A stretch of 10,842 bases of DNA, taken from an uncultured Erysipelotrichaceae bacterium (GTDB taxonomy: Bacteria > Bacillota_I > Bacilli_A > Erysipelotrichales > Erysipelotrichaceae). The notes under the pieces were generated by a model. That model made no database searches. It was not told where the DNA came from and saw only the letters and a list, made by a program, of their open reading frames with translations. The stretch spans positions 1 to 10,842 of the forward strand of contig CAMWMY010000028.1 of NCBI GenBank assembly GCA_947175465.1, in the 5' to 3' direction. Position numbers and translations under genes: made by a program. The number at the start of each line of letters is the position of its first letter. The first letter of the stretch is position 1. Shown piece by piece: positions 1 through 6,600 of this stretch.

Positions 1-2
1 CA

Positions 3-3000
3 GCAGCTTTAACGATAAGTTCATTAAGTAGTGGTATGAATTATGTATTTGCACAGCAAGAAAATAAAGTGCAAGAGAATGCTAATACAGAAGAAAGTTC
101 TATTGAAAAAGAAGAAGTTGTAGAAGAGAAAGAACAAGTAAAAGAAATACAAGAAGTAGAAGAAAATAACGAACAAAAGGAAAGCGAAAGTGTAGAAAGA
201 ATAACAGGGGATGTTGTTATTAACAATGCTAACTTTCCAGATCCATTTTTGCAACAATATATAAAAGATTTTTATGGAAAACAATACGGAGAGGTATTAT
301 CTGAAAGTGAAAGAAATCGCTTAACATATATGGATTTAGATCTTTTTGGTGCAACAGAGGAGAATCCTAGAACCGATCTTATAAGTTTAGAAGGGATTCA
401 ATATTTTCCAGCTTTAGAATATTTGAATTGTAAATATCAATCTTTGTTAAGAGAAGATTTGGATTTACGTCTATTTCAATCGTTAAAATATGTAGGAATG
501 GCGGGGACTAAAATAACTGACATCAATATAGAGGGTCTTACAAATTTAACTTTTTTTGATATTGGGCAAACTTTAGTTAGGGAAGGGGAATTAGATTTTA
601 GTCAAAATAAATCTATAGAACATATAGATATTAGTTCGACAGGGATTACAAAGTTAAATATAGATGGTATTACAAATTTAACTTATTTAGATTATGGTGA
701 CTCAGGAATTAAAGAGGAAATTGACGCAAGTAATAATCCAAGATTAAAAGTATTAAATTTATCAGGAATTAATTCTAATGGGCATATTAATGTTGATTAT
801 CCTTTAATTGAGTTACATGCTTATAATGCAGGTCTTTATAGCTTAGATGTAAGTAATAATAAAGATTTAACTTACTTAGGATGTAGTAATAATAGCTTAA
901 CATGGTTAGATATAGGAAAGAATCCTAATTTAGTCACTGTTAATAAAAGTGATAGCTTGATTGATTTAGGAGCACTAGAAAGTAGCTTCAATATCACAAA
1001 TGTTACAGAAGCTTTTGAGGGAATTGATCCAGCAAGAGTTACTGTTGTAAGTGGAGCTACTTATGACCCAGCAACAGGAGAAGTAAGTGGGTATCAAAAT
1101 GGAACACCAATTAAGTATACTTACGATGCTGGGACAATGGCGAATGGGGTACCAGTAATTTTAAATGTTACGCTAACTTTTACGGTTAAAATACCAACCA
1201 CGATAACACTTCAATACAGCGATAAACAATATACAGGAAATCCTGTACCACTTCCAACGAATAATGAGTATACAACTACAGGAGGAAGTACAGGGAATGT
1301 GACATTTAAATGGTATGATGTAAATGATACCACAACAGAAATATCAGCACCAATCAATGTTGGGGAATATAAAGTAAAAGCATTTTTAAGTGCAACGAAT
1401 ACACATGGAGCTGCAGAAAGTGATTTTGTAGATTTCTGTATTACACCAGCATCAAGTAGTATTACTATTTATGATGACTTAAGTAAACCATATGATGGAA
1501 ACCCAGTAGTTGCTCCAACAAATGTAGAAACAACAGGAAGTGATGGAAATCTAAGCTTTGAGTGGTATACAGCAGATGGGACCAAACTAGCAGAAGCACC
1601 AGCAGAAGTAGGAAACTACAAAGTCAAAGCAATTCTTGCAGGAGATGATAACTATGCAGGTGCAGAAGTGGAAAAAGCATTTACTATCTCTCAAGCAGCT
1701 GTTGATCAAATCACAGTAGAAATAACGAATGATATTACAAGAGAGTATAGAGAAGGACAAGTAATCGAAAATCCAGAAGTACGAGTAACATTAAATGGAA
1801 GTGAATTTACAAATGGAACGATTACATTTGAATGGTACAAGCAAGGAGAAACAACCCCACTAGCAAGTGCACCAATGAATGCAGGAAGCTATGAAGTAGT
1901 AGCGAAGTTAGAAGGAACAGCAAACTATGCAAGTGCACAAAGTGCTAAAAAAGCATTTACTATTAGAAAAGTTGCAAGTACAATTACTATTAATGATGAT
2001 TTAAGTAAAGTATATGATGGGCAGCCAGTAAGTAATCCAAGCACTACACAAACAGGAAGTAGTGGAGCTGTGAGCTTTGAATGGTATACAGAAGATGGTA
2101 CTAAATTAGCAGAAGCACCAAGAGAAGTAGGAAACTACAAAGTCAAAGCAATTCTTGCAGAAGATAATAATTATCATGGCGCAGAAGTAGAAAAAGCATT
2201 TACTATTAGAAAAGCTGAAAGTACACTAGAAATTTCTTATGCACAAAATAGCTTCATGTATGGAAGTGAAGTACCAAATCCAACAGTCACGACGAATAGA
2301 AATGAAGCAGAGGTTAAATTTAGATGGTATCGAGCAGAAGCAGCAGATACAGCATTAACAGAAAAACCAACGGAAATAGGAGATTATTTAGTAGAAGCCT
2401 ATGTAGAAGAAAATGAAAACTACTTAGAGCAAACAACAAATAAACTATCTTTTGCTATTCGTGCGGGATTAAGTACAATTGCTATTCATGATGACTTAAA
2501 TAAAGAATACGATGGGCAACCAGTAGAAGAGCCAACAAATGTAGAAACAACAGGAAGCACAGGAGCTGTAAGCTTTGAATGGTATGCAGAAGATGGCACA
2601 AAACTACAAGAAGCACCAGTAGAAGTAGGAAACTACAAAGTCAAAGCAATTCTTGCAGGAGATGATAACTATGCAGGTGCAGAAGTGGAAAAAGCATTTA
2701 CTATCTCTCAAGCAGCTGTTGATCAAATCACAGTAGAAATAACGAATGATATTACAAGAGAGTATAGAGAAGGACAAGTAATCGAAAATCCAGAAGTACG
2801 AGTAACATTAAATGGAAGTGAATTTACAAATGGAACGATTACATTTGAATGGTACAAGCAAGGAGAAACAACCCCACTAGCAAGTGCACCAATGAATGCA
2901 GGAAGCTATGAAGTAGTAGCGAAGTTAGAAGGAACAGCAAACTATGCAAGTGCACAAAGTGCTAAAAAAGCATTTACTATTAGAAAAGCTGAAAGTACAT

Positions 3001-4352
3001 TAGAAATTTCTTATGAACAAAATAGCTTCATTTATGGAGGTGAAGTACCAAATCCAATAGCCACAACGAATAGAAATGAAGCAGAGGTTAAATTTAGATG
3101 GTATCGTGCAGATACACCAGATACAGCATTAACAGAAAAACCAACGGAAGTAGGAGAGTACTTAGTAGAAGCATATATAGAAGAAAATGAAAACTACTTA
3201 GAGAAAACAACGAATAAACTATCTTTTGCTATTCGTGCAGGATCAAGTACAATTGCTATTCATGATGACTTAAATAAAGAATACGATGGGCAACCAGTAG
3301 AAGAGCCAACAAATGTAGAAACAACAGGAAGCACAGGAGCTGTAAGCTTTGAATGGTATGCAGAAGATGGCACAAAACTACAAGAAGCACCAGTAGAAGT
3401 AGGAAACTACAAAGTCAAAGCAATTCTTGCAGGAGATGATAACTATGCAGGTGCAGAAACAGAAGCAGAATTTAGTATATCTAAAGCAAGTAATGCTTGG
3501 ACAACAGAATTAAGTATGCAAAGATGGGTATATGGAGAAGAAGCCAATACACCACAAGCAGAAGCACAATTCGGTACGATAAGATACACATACAGTACAT
3601 CAGAAGATGGGTCATATACAGAAGAAGTACCAAGTGATGCAGGGACATATTGGGTAAAAGCAGTTGTAGAAGGTACAGATAACTATGAAGGATTAGAAGC
3701 GAAAGTATCTTTTACAATTGAAAAGGCAAATAGTAGCATTACGATTGATACAGACTTGAACAAAGTATATGATGGACAACCAGTAAGTGAACCAAGTATT
3801 ACACAAACAGGAAGCCAAAGTACGCCAGTATATGAATGGTATGTGAAGGATAAAGGTACTGCGAGAACAGATACATGGACAAAATTAGCAGAAGCACCAG
3901 TAGAAGTAGGAAGCTACAAATTAGTAGTGAGTGTAGCAGAAGATACAAACTACCATGGAGCAACAGCAGAAGTAGAGTTTAGTATCAAAGTAGAAACAGT
4001 AGTGGTGCCAACACCACCAAATGGAGGAACGATCACAAATCCAGATGGAGGAGAAATTGTTGTAAAACCAGGAGATAATATCGAATCCAATGGACCAGTG
4101 GTAGAAAATCCAGATGGAAGTATTACATTCCCAGAAGGAGGAACAGTCACAAAACCAGATGGAAGTGAAGAAGTCATCCAACCAGGAGGCGTATTAAATC
4201 CAAATAATCCAAGTGAGGAAGTTATAGAAACACCAGGAGAAAGTATAGATGGAGTACAAACAGGAGATACGACACAGACAAGTGTGTGGGCAATGCTTGT
4301 AGGCTTATCTATGAGTATGATGTACTTCTTTAGAAGAAAGAAGAATAGATAA
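3..4352 (+). CDS. Large wall-anchored surface protein: LRR head, 11 Ig-like repeats, sorting signal (5' partial)
   Basis: The frame stays open to the left edge. The residues before the Met at 36 (ALTISSLSSG) and those after it (MNYVFA-QQ) read as the end of a signal peptide with cleavage after VFA, so the true start lies upstream and 36 is not the start. Numbering from that Met: Glu/Lys-rich linker about 9-55; cap with FPDPFLQQY about 65-115; eight LRRs of 21-23 residues about 117-319; a post-LRR segment to about 387; eleven Ig-like repeats 388-1320; a stalk with PDG/PEGG/PGG turns about 1325-1400; then VQTGD (1407-1411), a hydrophobic stretch and RRKKNR. The C-terminus fits the LPXTG class of sortase substrates, with VQTG replacing LPXTG. 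By family analogy this is an adhesin-like protein that displays an LRR head on an Ig-like stalk; its ligand is unknown. A terminator follows directly. Two segments are repeated without change at DNA level. Confidence is high for a surface protein and low for any specific binding role. Confidence 0.9.
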   Translation, partial: AALTISSLSSGMNYVFAQQENKVQENANTEESSIEKEEVVEEKEQVKEIQEVEENNEQKESESVERITGDVVINNANFPDPFLQQYIKDFYGKQYGEVLSESERNRLTYMDLDLFGATEENPRTDLISLEGIQYFPALEYLNCKYQSLLREDLDLRLFQSLKYVGMAGTKITDINIEGLTNLTFFDIGQTLVREGELDFSQNKSIEHIDISSTGITKLNIDGITNLTYLDYGDSGIKEEIDASNNPRLKVLNLSGINSNGHINVDYPLIELHAYNAGLYSLDVSNNKDLTYLGCSNNSLTWLDIGKNPNLVTVNKSDSLIDLGALESSFNITNVTEAFEGIDPARVTVVSGATYDPATGEVSGYQNGTPIKYTYDAGTMANGVPVILNVTLTFTVKIPTTITLQYSDKQYTGNPVPLPTNNEYTTTGGSTGNVTFKWYDVNDTTTEISAPINVGEYKVKAFLSATNTHGAAESDFVDFCITPASSSITIYDDLSKPYDGNPVVAPTNVETTGSDGNLSFEWYTADGTKLAEAPAEVGNYKVKAILAGDDNYAGAEVEKAFTISQAAVDQITVEITNDITREYREGQVIENPEVRVTLNGSEFTNGTITFEWYKQGETTPLASAPMNAGSYEVVAKLEGTANYASAQSAKKAFTIRKVASTITINDDLSKVYDGQPVSNPSTTQTGSSGAVSFEWYTEDGTKLAEAPREVGNYKVKAILAEDNNYHGAEVEKAFTIRKAESTLEISYAQNSFMYGSEVPNPTVTTNRNEAEVKFRWYRAEAADTALTEKPTEIGDYLVEAYVEENENYLEQTTNKLSFAIRAGLSTIAIHDDLNKEYDGQPVEEPTNVETTGSTGAVSFEWYAEDGTKLQEAPVEVGNYKVKAILAGDDNYAGAEVEKAFTISQAAVDQITVEITNDITREYREGQVIENPEVRVTLNGSEFTNGTITFEWYKQGETTPLASAPMNAGSYEVVAKLEGTANYASAQSAKKAFTIRKAESTLEISYEQNSFIYGGEVPNPIATTNRNEAEVKFRWYRADTPDTALTEKPTEVGEYLVEAYIEENENYLEKTTNKLSFAIRAGSSTIAIHDDLNKEYDGQPVEEPTNVETTGSTGAVSFEWYAEDGTKLQEAPVEVGNYKVKAILAGDDNYAGAETEAEFSISKASNAWTTELSMQRWVYGEEANTPQAEAQFGTIRYTYSTSEDGSYTEEVPSDAGTYWVKAVVEGTDNYEGLEAKVSFTIEKANSSITIDTDLNKVYDGQPVSEPSITQTGSQSTPVYEWYVKDKGTARTDTWTKLAEAPVEVGSYKLVVSVAEDTNYHGATAEVEFSIKVETVVVPTPPNGGTITNPDGGEIVVKPGDNIESNGPVVENPDGSITFPEGGTVTKPDGSEEVIQPGGVLNPNNPSEEVIETPGESIDGVQTGDTTQTSVWAMLVGLSMSMMYFFRRKKNR
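1604..1971 (+). repeat. Exact 368-bp direct repeat, copy 1
   Basis: By visual comparison this stretch is identical base for base to 2621-2988, an offset of 1017 bp (339 codons). It covers the end of Ig-like unit 2 and nearly all of unit 3. The match breaks at both edges on single-base differences: C/T on the left and T/C on the right. Confidence 0.9.
2471..2684 (+). repeat. Exact 214-bp direct repeat, copy 1
   Basis: This stretch is identical to 3245-3458 at an offset of 774 bp (258 codons). It covers most of Ig-like unit 6. It overlaps the 368-bp repeat at 2621-2684, so a 64-bp core is present three times (1604-1667, 2621-2684, 3395-3458). Confidence 0.88.
2621..2988 (+). repeat. Exact 368-bp direct repeat, copy 2
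   Basis: This is the second copy of 1604-1971. It covers the end of Ig-like unit 6 and nearly all of unit 7. No synonymous differences are visible, so the duplication or gene conversion is recent. Confidence 0.9.
3245..3458 (+). repeat. Exact 214-bp direct repeat, copy 2
   Basis: This is the second copy of 2471-2684, in Ig-like unit 9. The offset of 774 bp corresponds to three repeat units. Confidence 0.88.
4254..4352 (+). other. C-terminal cell-wall sorting signal (VQTGD type)
   Basis: The segment codes for VQTGD, a short polar linker, a hydrophobic stretch (VWAMLVGLSMSMMYFF) and the basic tail RRKKNR. This is the three-part layout of a Gram-positive sortase substrate. The motif departs from LPXTG in its first two positions. 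Cleavage between T and G is expected from family knowledge. No sortase gene is in the window. Confidence 0.8.
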
Positions 4353-4353
4353 T

Positions 4354-4383
4354 AAAAAAGTTGAGAGCAATCTCAGCTTTTTT
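4354..4383 (+). terminator. Intrinsic terminator of the surface-protein gene
   Basis: It lies two bases past the TAA stop. AAAAAAGTTGAGA pairs with TCTCAGCTTTTTT (one G-U pair) around a GCAA loop and ends in six T. The A-run on the left side means it could also act on transcripts from the minus strand. Confidence 0.9.
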
Positions 4384-4391
4384 GATTTTAT

Positions 4392-4417
4392 AAAAAAAGA
4401 TGTTGCTTAGCAACACC
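4392..4417 (-). terminator. Intrinsic terminator of the metallo-hydrolase gene
   Basis: Read on the minus strand, TGTTGC pairs with GCAACA around a TAA loop (4401-4415). The stem is extended by one G-U and one G-C pair and followed by seven T (complement of 4392-4398). It lies 17 bp after the stop of the minus-strand gene and faces the plus-strand terminator. Confidence 0.85.
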
Positions 4418-4433
4418 AATTGTTGTAGAGGTT

Positions 4434-5117
4434 TTACTCCTCAATTAAAAATTGTTCTCCTTCTTTATGAATGATATGGATCTTTGATGAAGGAGGAAAT
4501 GATAGCTCTTGTAAAGAGGTTTGCATGATGTGAATATCGTCTTGAAAATGCATAGGGAAGACATGGCGTATAGAACAAATAGATAATATAGCTTGCATAC
4601 CCCAAGCTATAGCAGTTTGTTGCCTAGGATCAAAAGGTAAGAATGCTAAATCAATTTTTTGGTCTCTTAATTTTTCGATTTCTTTTAAATAAGCTTGCTT
4701 ATGCCAAGCGTTGATATGTTCTTCTTCTCCTTCCCAATGCCACCAATTCAAATCACCAGCATGATATATTGTTTTTCCTTCGATATTTAAAAGAAAAGCA
4801 CAGCCTTCATCAGTAGAAGTGAGTGTAGTAATGTGAATGCCATGAGCATGGTAAACTTGATTTGGACATACTTGCAAATAAGAAGCATCTTCTTGTTTTT
4901 CAACATCTTGATCAAGAATATACGATACATGTGGATGTGTTTTTTGTAAATTCCAAATAGTAGGAGAGTAATGATCTCCATGTTTGTGAGATACAAAAAT
5001 AAGGAGATGTTTGTTTGGATTTGAAGGAGGAAGCGTGCCTTTATAATAATCAAATAATAAAATGTAATTTTCTAATTCTACAAGAAAGCAACTATGATAA
5101 ATGTAAGTAATTTGCAT
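4434..5117 (-). CDS. Metallo-beta-lactamase-fold hydrolase (UlaG/Lactamase_B_2-like)
   Basis: A 227-residue cytoplasmic protein with no signal peptide. The N-terminus YIYHSCFLVE matches the opening strand of UlaG-like metallo-hydrolases (usually HSCF-type). SHKHGDH at 43-49 is the HxHxDH metal-binding motif (H44, H46, D48, H49). A later YHAGDLN supplies the bridging Asp, and MHF near the C-terminus is a probable final His ligand. A two-metal hydrolase of a phosphoester or lactone-like bond is expected from the family; the substrate cannot be read from sequence. I chose the ATG at 5117 because CTAGGA lies 6 bp upstream and the family fold begins there. An ATG at 5159 adds 14 residues, has no visible ribosome site and is less likely. 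The gene stands alone, divergent from the lipoprotein gene and convergent with the surface-protein gene. Confidence 0.87.
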   Translation of the reverse strand: MQITYIYHSCFLVELENYILLFDYYKGTLPPSNPNKHLLIFVSHKHGDHYSPTIWNLQKTHPHVSYILDQDVEKQEDASYLQVCPNQVYHAHGIHITTLTSTDEGCAFLLNIEGKTIYHAGDLNWWHWEGEEEHINAWHKQAYLKEIEKLRDQKIDLAFLPFDPRQQTAIAWGMQAILSICSIRHVFPMHFQDDIHIMQTSLQELSFPPSSKIHIIHKEGEQFLIEE

Positions 5118-5127
5118 AATTTTTCCT

Positions 5128-5147
5128 AGTATATGTTTTGGTATACT
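5128..5147. repeat. Short inverted repeat upstream of the metallo-hydrolase start
   Basis: AGTATA and TATACT flank an 8-bp centre, just upstream of the ribosome site that supports the 5117 start. It could be an operator half-site pair or a weak 5' UTR hairpin. In such AT-rich DNA it may also be chance. Confidence 0.35.
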
Positions 5148-5273
5148 TTTTCCTTTCATTCTTATCTTATCATACTTTTAAATGATAGGTGCGATATTGT
5201 CTTATATAAATGAGAAATCGACAAATTTTCTTATAGTCATCTTTTATACTTGTTGTACAGAGGATGTGTTCAT

Positions 5274-6482
5274 ATGAAAAAAATAATAGTTAGTATTCTA
5301 TGTATCTTCTTATTTGGATGTCAATCGGCAAAACAAGAGGATCAGCTCTCTTCGAAAGCAGTAGGGCAAATGTATACGATTGAAGAGGGAGCTAAATTAC
5401 ATATTGCAGTAGAAGATGAGCGTTATGGAGAAGCTATCATAGCTTTATGGAATAAAGTATATCCCCAGCATACAAATGCTGTGTCTTATAGTGTGACAAC
5501 TGCACCTCAAATTTATCAAAAGTTTATAGATACACGTATGTTTCCTTATGATTTAGTATGGACAAAGGATACGTATCTTTTCTCTTTTGCATCTCATGGT
5601 TATGAGATGGAGGAAAGTTTTTTTCAAGATCTTGCTATAGGGGTTCCTTCACATTATTATAAACAAAGTCCTATTCTTTATGTACCTATGCGAGCGGAAG
5701 GAATGTTGTTTGCCTATAAAAAAGATCAATTACAGGCTTTAGGACTTGAGGAAAGTGTGATGGAGAGTTTTGAAAATATGTTTGCATCGAAGCAAGAAAA
5801 GATGTATTTTCATACAAACTATGTATATCATGTGGATACGTTACTAACATCTTCTTTTTCTTTATTTGAAGATGGAAAAATAGCAGGGTTTGATACAAAG
5901 GAGTTTAAGAAAAGTTTAGAATTATATAAAGAGCTTTATCAAGAAGGAAACTTGCGTGATGATACAATAGGAATGAATGATTATTTTATGAATGGTGAAT
6001 ATATAAGTGGACTTGTAGGAACGTGGATGTCTTTTGAAGGACAAAACTTACGTTTTCAAAAAATGCCTACCTATCAGGGAAAGCAGTTTACACCGATTGC
6101 ACATAGTTATGGCTATTTTATAAATAAAGATACACTTTATCCACAAGCAGCGAAAGCCTTACTTCGATTATTGCGATCACAAGAAGGGATGCAAGCTTAT
6201 CTTGAAACTTCTTATTCTTTTGCAGTATTAGAAGAAAAAGGAATTGAACAATTAACCTTCCAAAATGATAATCAAAAAGAAATTAGCTATGCTTTGCAAT
6301 ATAGTCGGCCTCAACAAATATGGGGACAGCATCATAATCCAACAACTAATTTTTATGATATTTATTTTAAAACGAGTATACTTGAATATATTCACCAATA
6401 TATAAATGATGATATTAAACTAAAAACGGTATTAGAAGAGATTGAACAACAAGAAGAGCTTTATAGGCAATTAGGAAAATAG
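5274..6482 (+). CDS. Extracellular solute-binding lipoprotein (MalE-like, SBP family 1)
   Basis: A 402-residue protein. MKKIIVSILCIFLFGC is a lipoprotein signal with lipobox LFGC and lipidated Cys16, so it is anchored on the outer face of the membrane. The body carries family-1 binding-protein features: YDLVWTKDTYLF in the first lobe, PMRAEGMLFAYKKDQLQALGL in the hinge region (compare the usual ..LFYNKDxLxxxGL), GLVGTWMSF, and AYGYF-like HSYGYFINKD followed by AAKALLRLL near the C-terminus. Such proteins deliver sugars or similar solutes to ABC importers; the ligand here is unknown. The ATG at 5274 is preferred because AGAGGA lies 9 bp upstream. A TTG at 5250 would put eight residues in front of the signal peptide. 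A weak -10-like TATACT lies at 5245-5250 without a clear -35. No permease or ATPase gene adjoins it, and a terminator follows, so it is an orphan component. Confidence 0.8.
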   Translation: MKKIIVSILCIFLFGCQSAKQEDQLSSKAVGQMYTIEEGAKLHIAVEDERYGEAIIALWNKVYPQHTNAVSYSVTTAPQIYQKFIDTRMFPYDLVWTKDTYLFSFASHGYEMEESFFQDLAIGVPSHYYKQSPILYVPMRAEGMLFAYKKDQLQALGLEESVMESFENMFASKQEKMYFHTNYVYHVDTLLTSSFSLFEDGKIAGFDTKEFKKSLELYKELYQEGNLRDDTIGMNDYFMNGEYISGLVGTWMSFEGQNLRFQKMPTYQGKQFTPIAHSYGYFINKDTLYPQAAKALLRLLRSQEGMQAYLETSYSFAVLEEKGIEQLTFQNDNQKEISYALQYSRPQQIWGQHHNPTTNFYDIYFKTSILEYIHQYINDDIKLKTVLEEIEQQEELYRQLGK

Positions 6483-6483
6483 A

Positions 6484-6511
6484 AGAAGAACTTTGAAAGA
6501 GTTCTTTTTTT
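6484..6511 (+). terminator. Intrinsic terminator after the solute-binding protein
   Basis: The stem AAGAAGAACTT/T pairs with AGAGTTCTTTT around a GAA loop (6495-6497) and runs into seven T at 6505-6511. It begins directly after the TAG stop and separates the lipoprotein gene from the LRR-ung-folC unit. Confidence 0.82.
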
Positions 6512-6552
6512 ATGAATGCTTTGTGAAAAACTATATAATAAAATTAATTATT

Positions 6553-6561
6553 TGGTATAAT
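6553..6561 (+). promoter_or_regulatory. Extended -10 promoter for the LRR-ung-folC unit
   Basis: TGGTATAAT is a perfect TGnTATAAT extended -10 element, 40 bp before the ATG at 6601. No good -35 is present at 16-18 bp spacing, which extended -10 promoters tolerate. A second TATAAT at 6534-6539 also lacks a -35. The expected transcript start is near 6568. Confidence 0.6.
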
Positions 6562-6600
6562 AAAACAAGTGAATGTAGAATATAAACGAGGAGATAAGGT

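Larger units (their letters stand above)
1197..3995 (+). repeat. Array of eleven Ig-like repeats (80-92 aa each)
   Basis: Unit starts by reading frame: 1197, 1452, 1698, 1974, 2217, 2469, 2715, 2991, 3243, 3489, 3729; the last ends at 3995. The shared pattern is a hydrophobic strand, Y(D)GxPV..P, F.WY, APxxVGxYxVxA, NYxGA and a closing FTIxKA. By sequence type, units 2-9 read A-B-A-C-A-B-C-A. A is the YDGQPV type, B the REYREGQVIENP type and C the NSFxYGxEVPNP type. Units 1, 10 and 11 are more diverged, though 11 is A-like. The pattern resembles MBG-type or bacterial Ig-like stalk domains, but I cannot assign the exact Pfam family without a profile search. Confidence 0.85.

Noticed and set aside
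36..38. Met codon as the start of the large surface protein
   Set aside because: There is no ribosome site before it. The open frame to its left encodes the rest of a signal peptide, so the gene begins outside the window.
24..284. Minus-strand Phe-rich open frame at the left edge
   Set aside because: It is the antisense shadow of the Glu/Lys-rich linker, whose GAA and AAA codons read as TTC and TTT. It is not a membrane protein.
3921..4181. Minus-strand open frames antisense to the stalk region
   Set aside because: Two overlapping frames with odd composition (Trp/Cys/Phe-rich or Ser/Pro-rich) mirror the biased codons of the surface-protein stalk. Neither has a recognisable family or ribosome site.
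5250..5273. TTG start adding eight residues to the lipoprotein
   Set aside because: It would place charged and Cys residues in front of a normal signal peptide, and it lies within the -10-like sequence and upstream of the AGAGGA ribosome site that fits the ATG at 5274.
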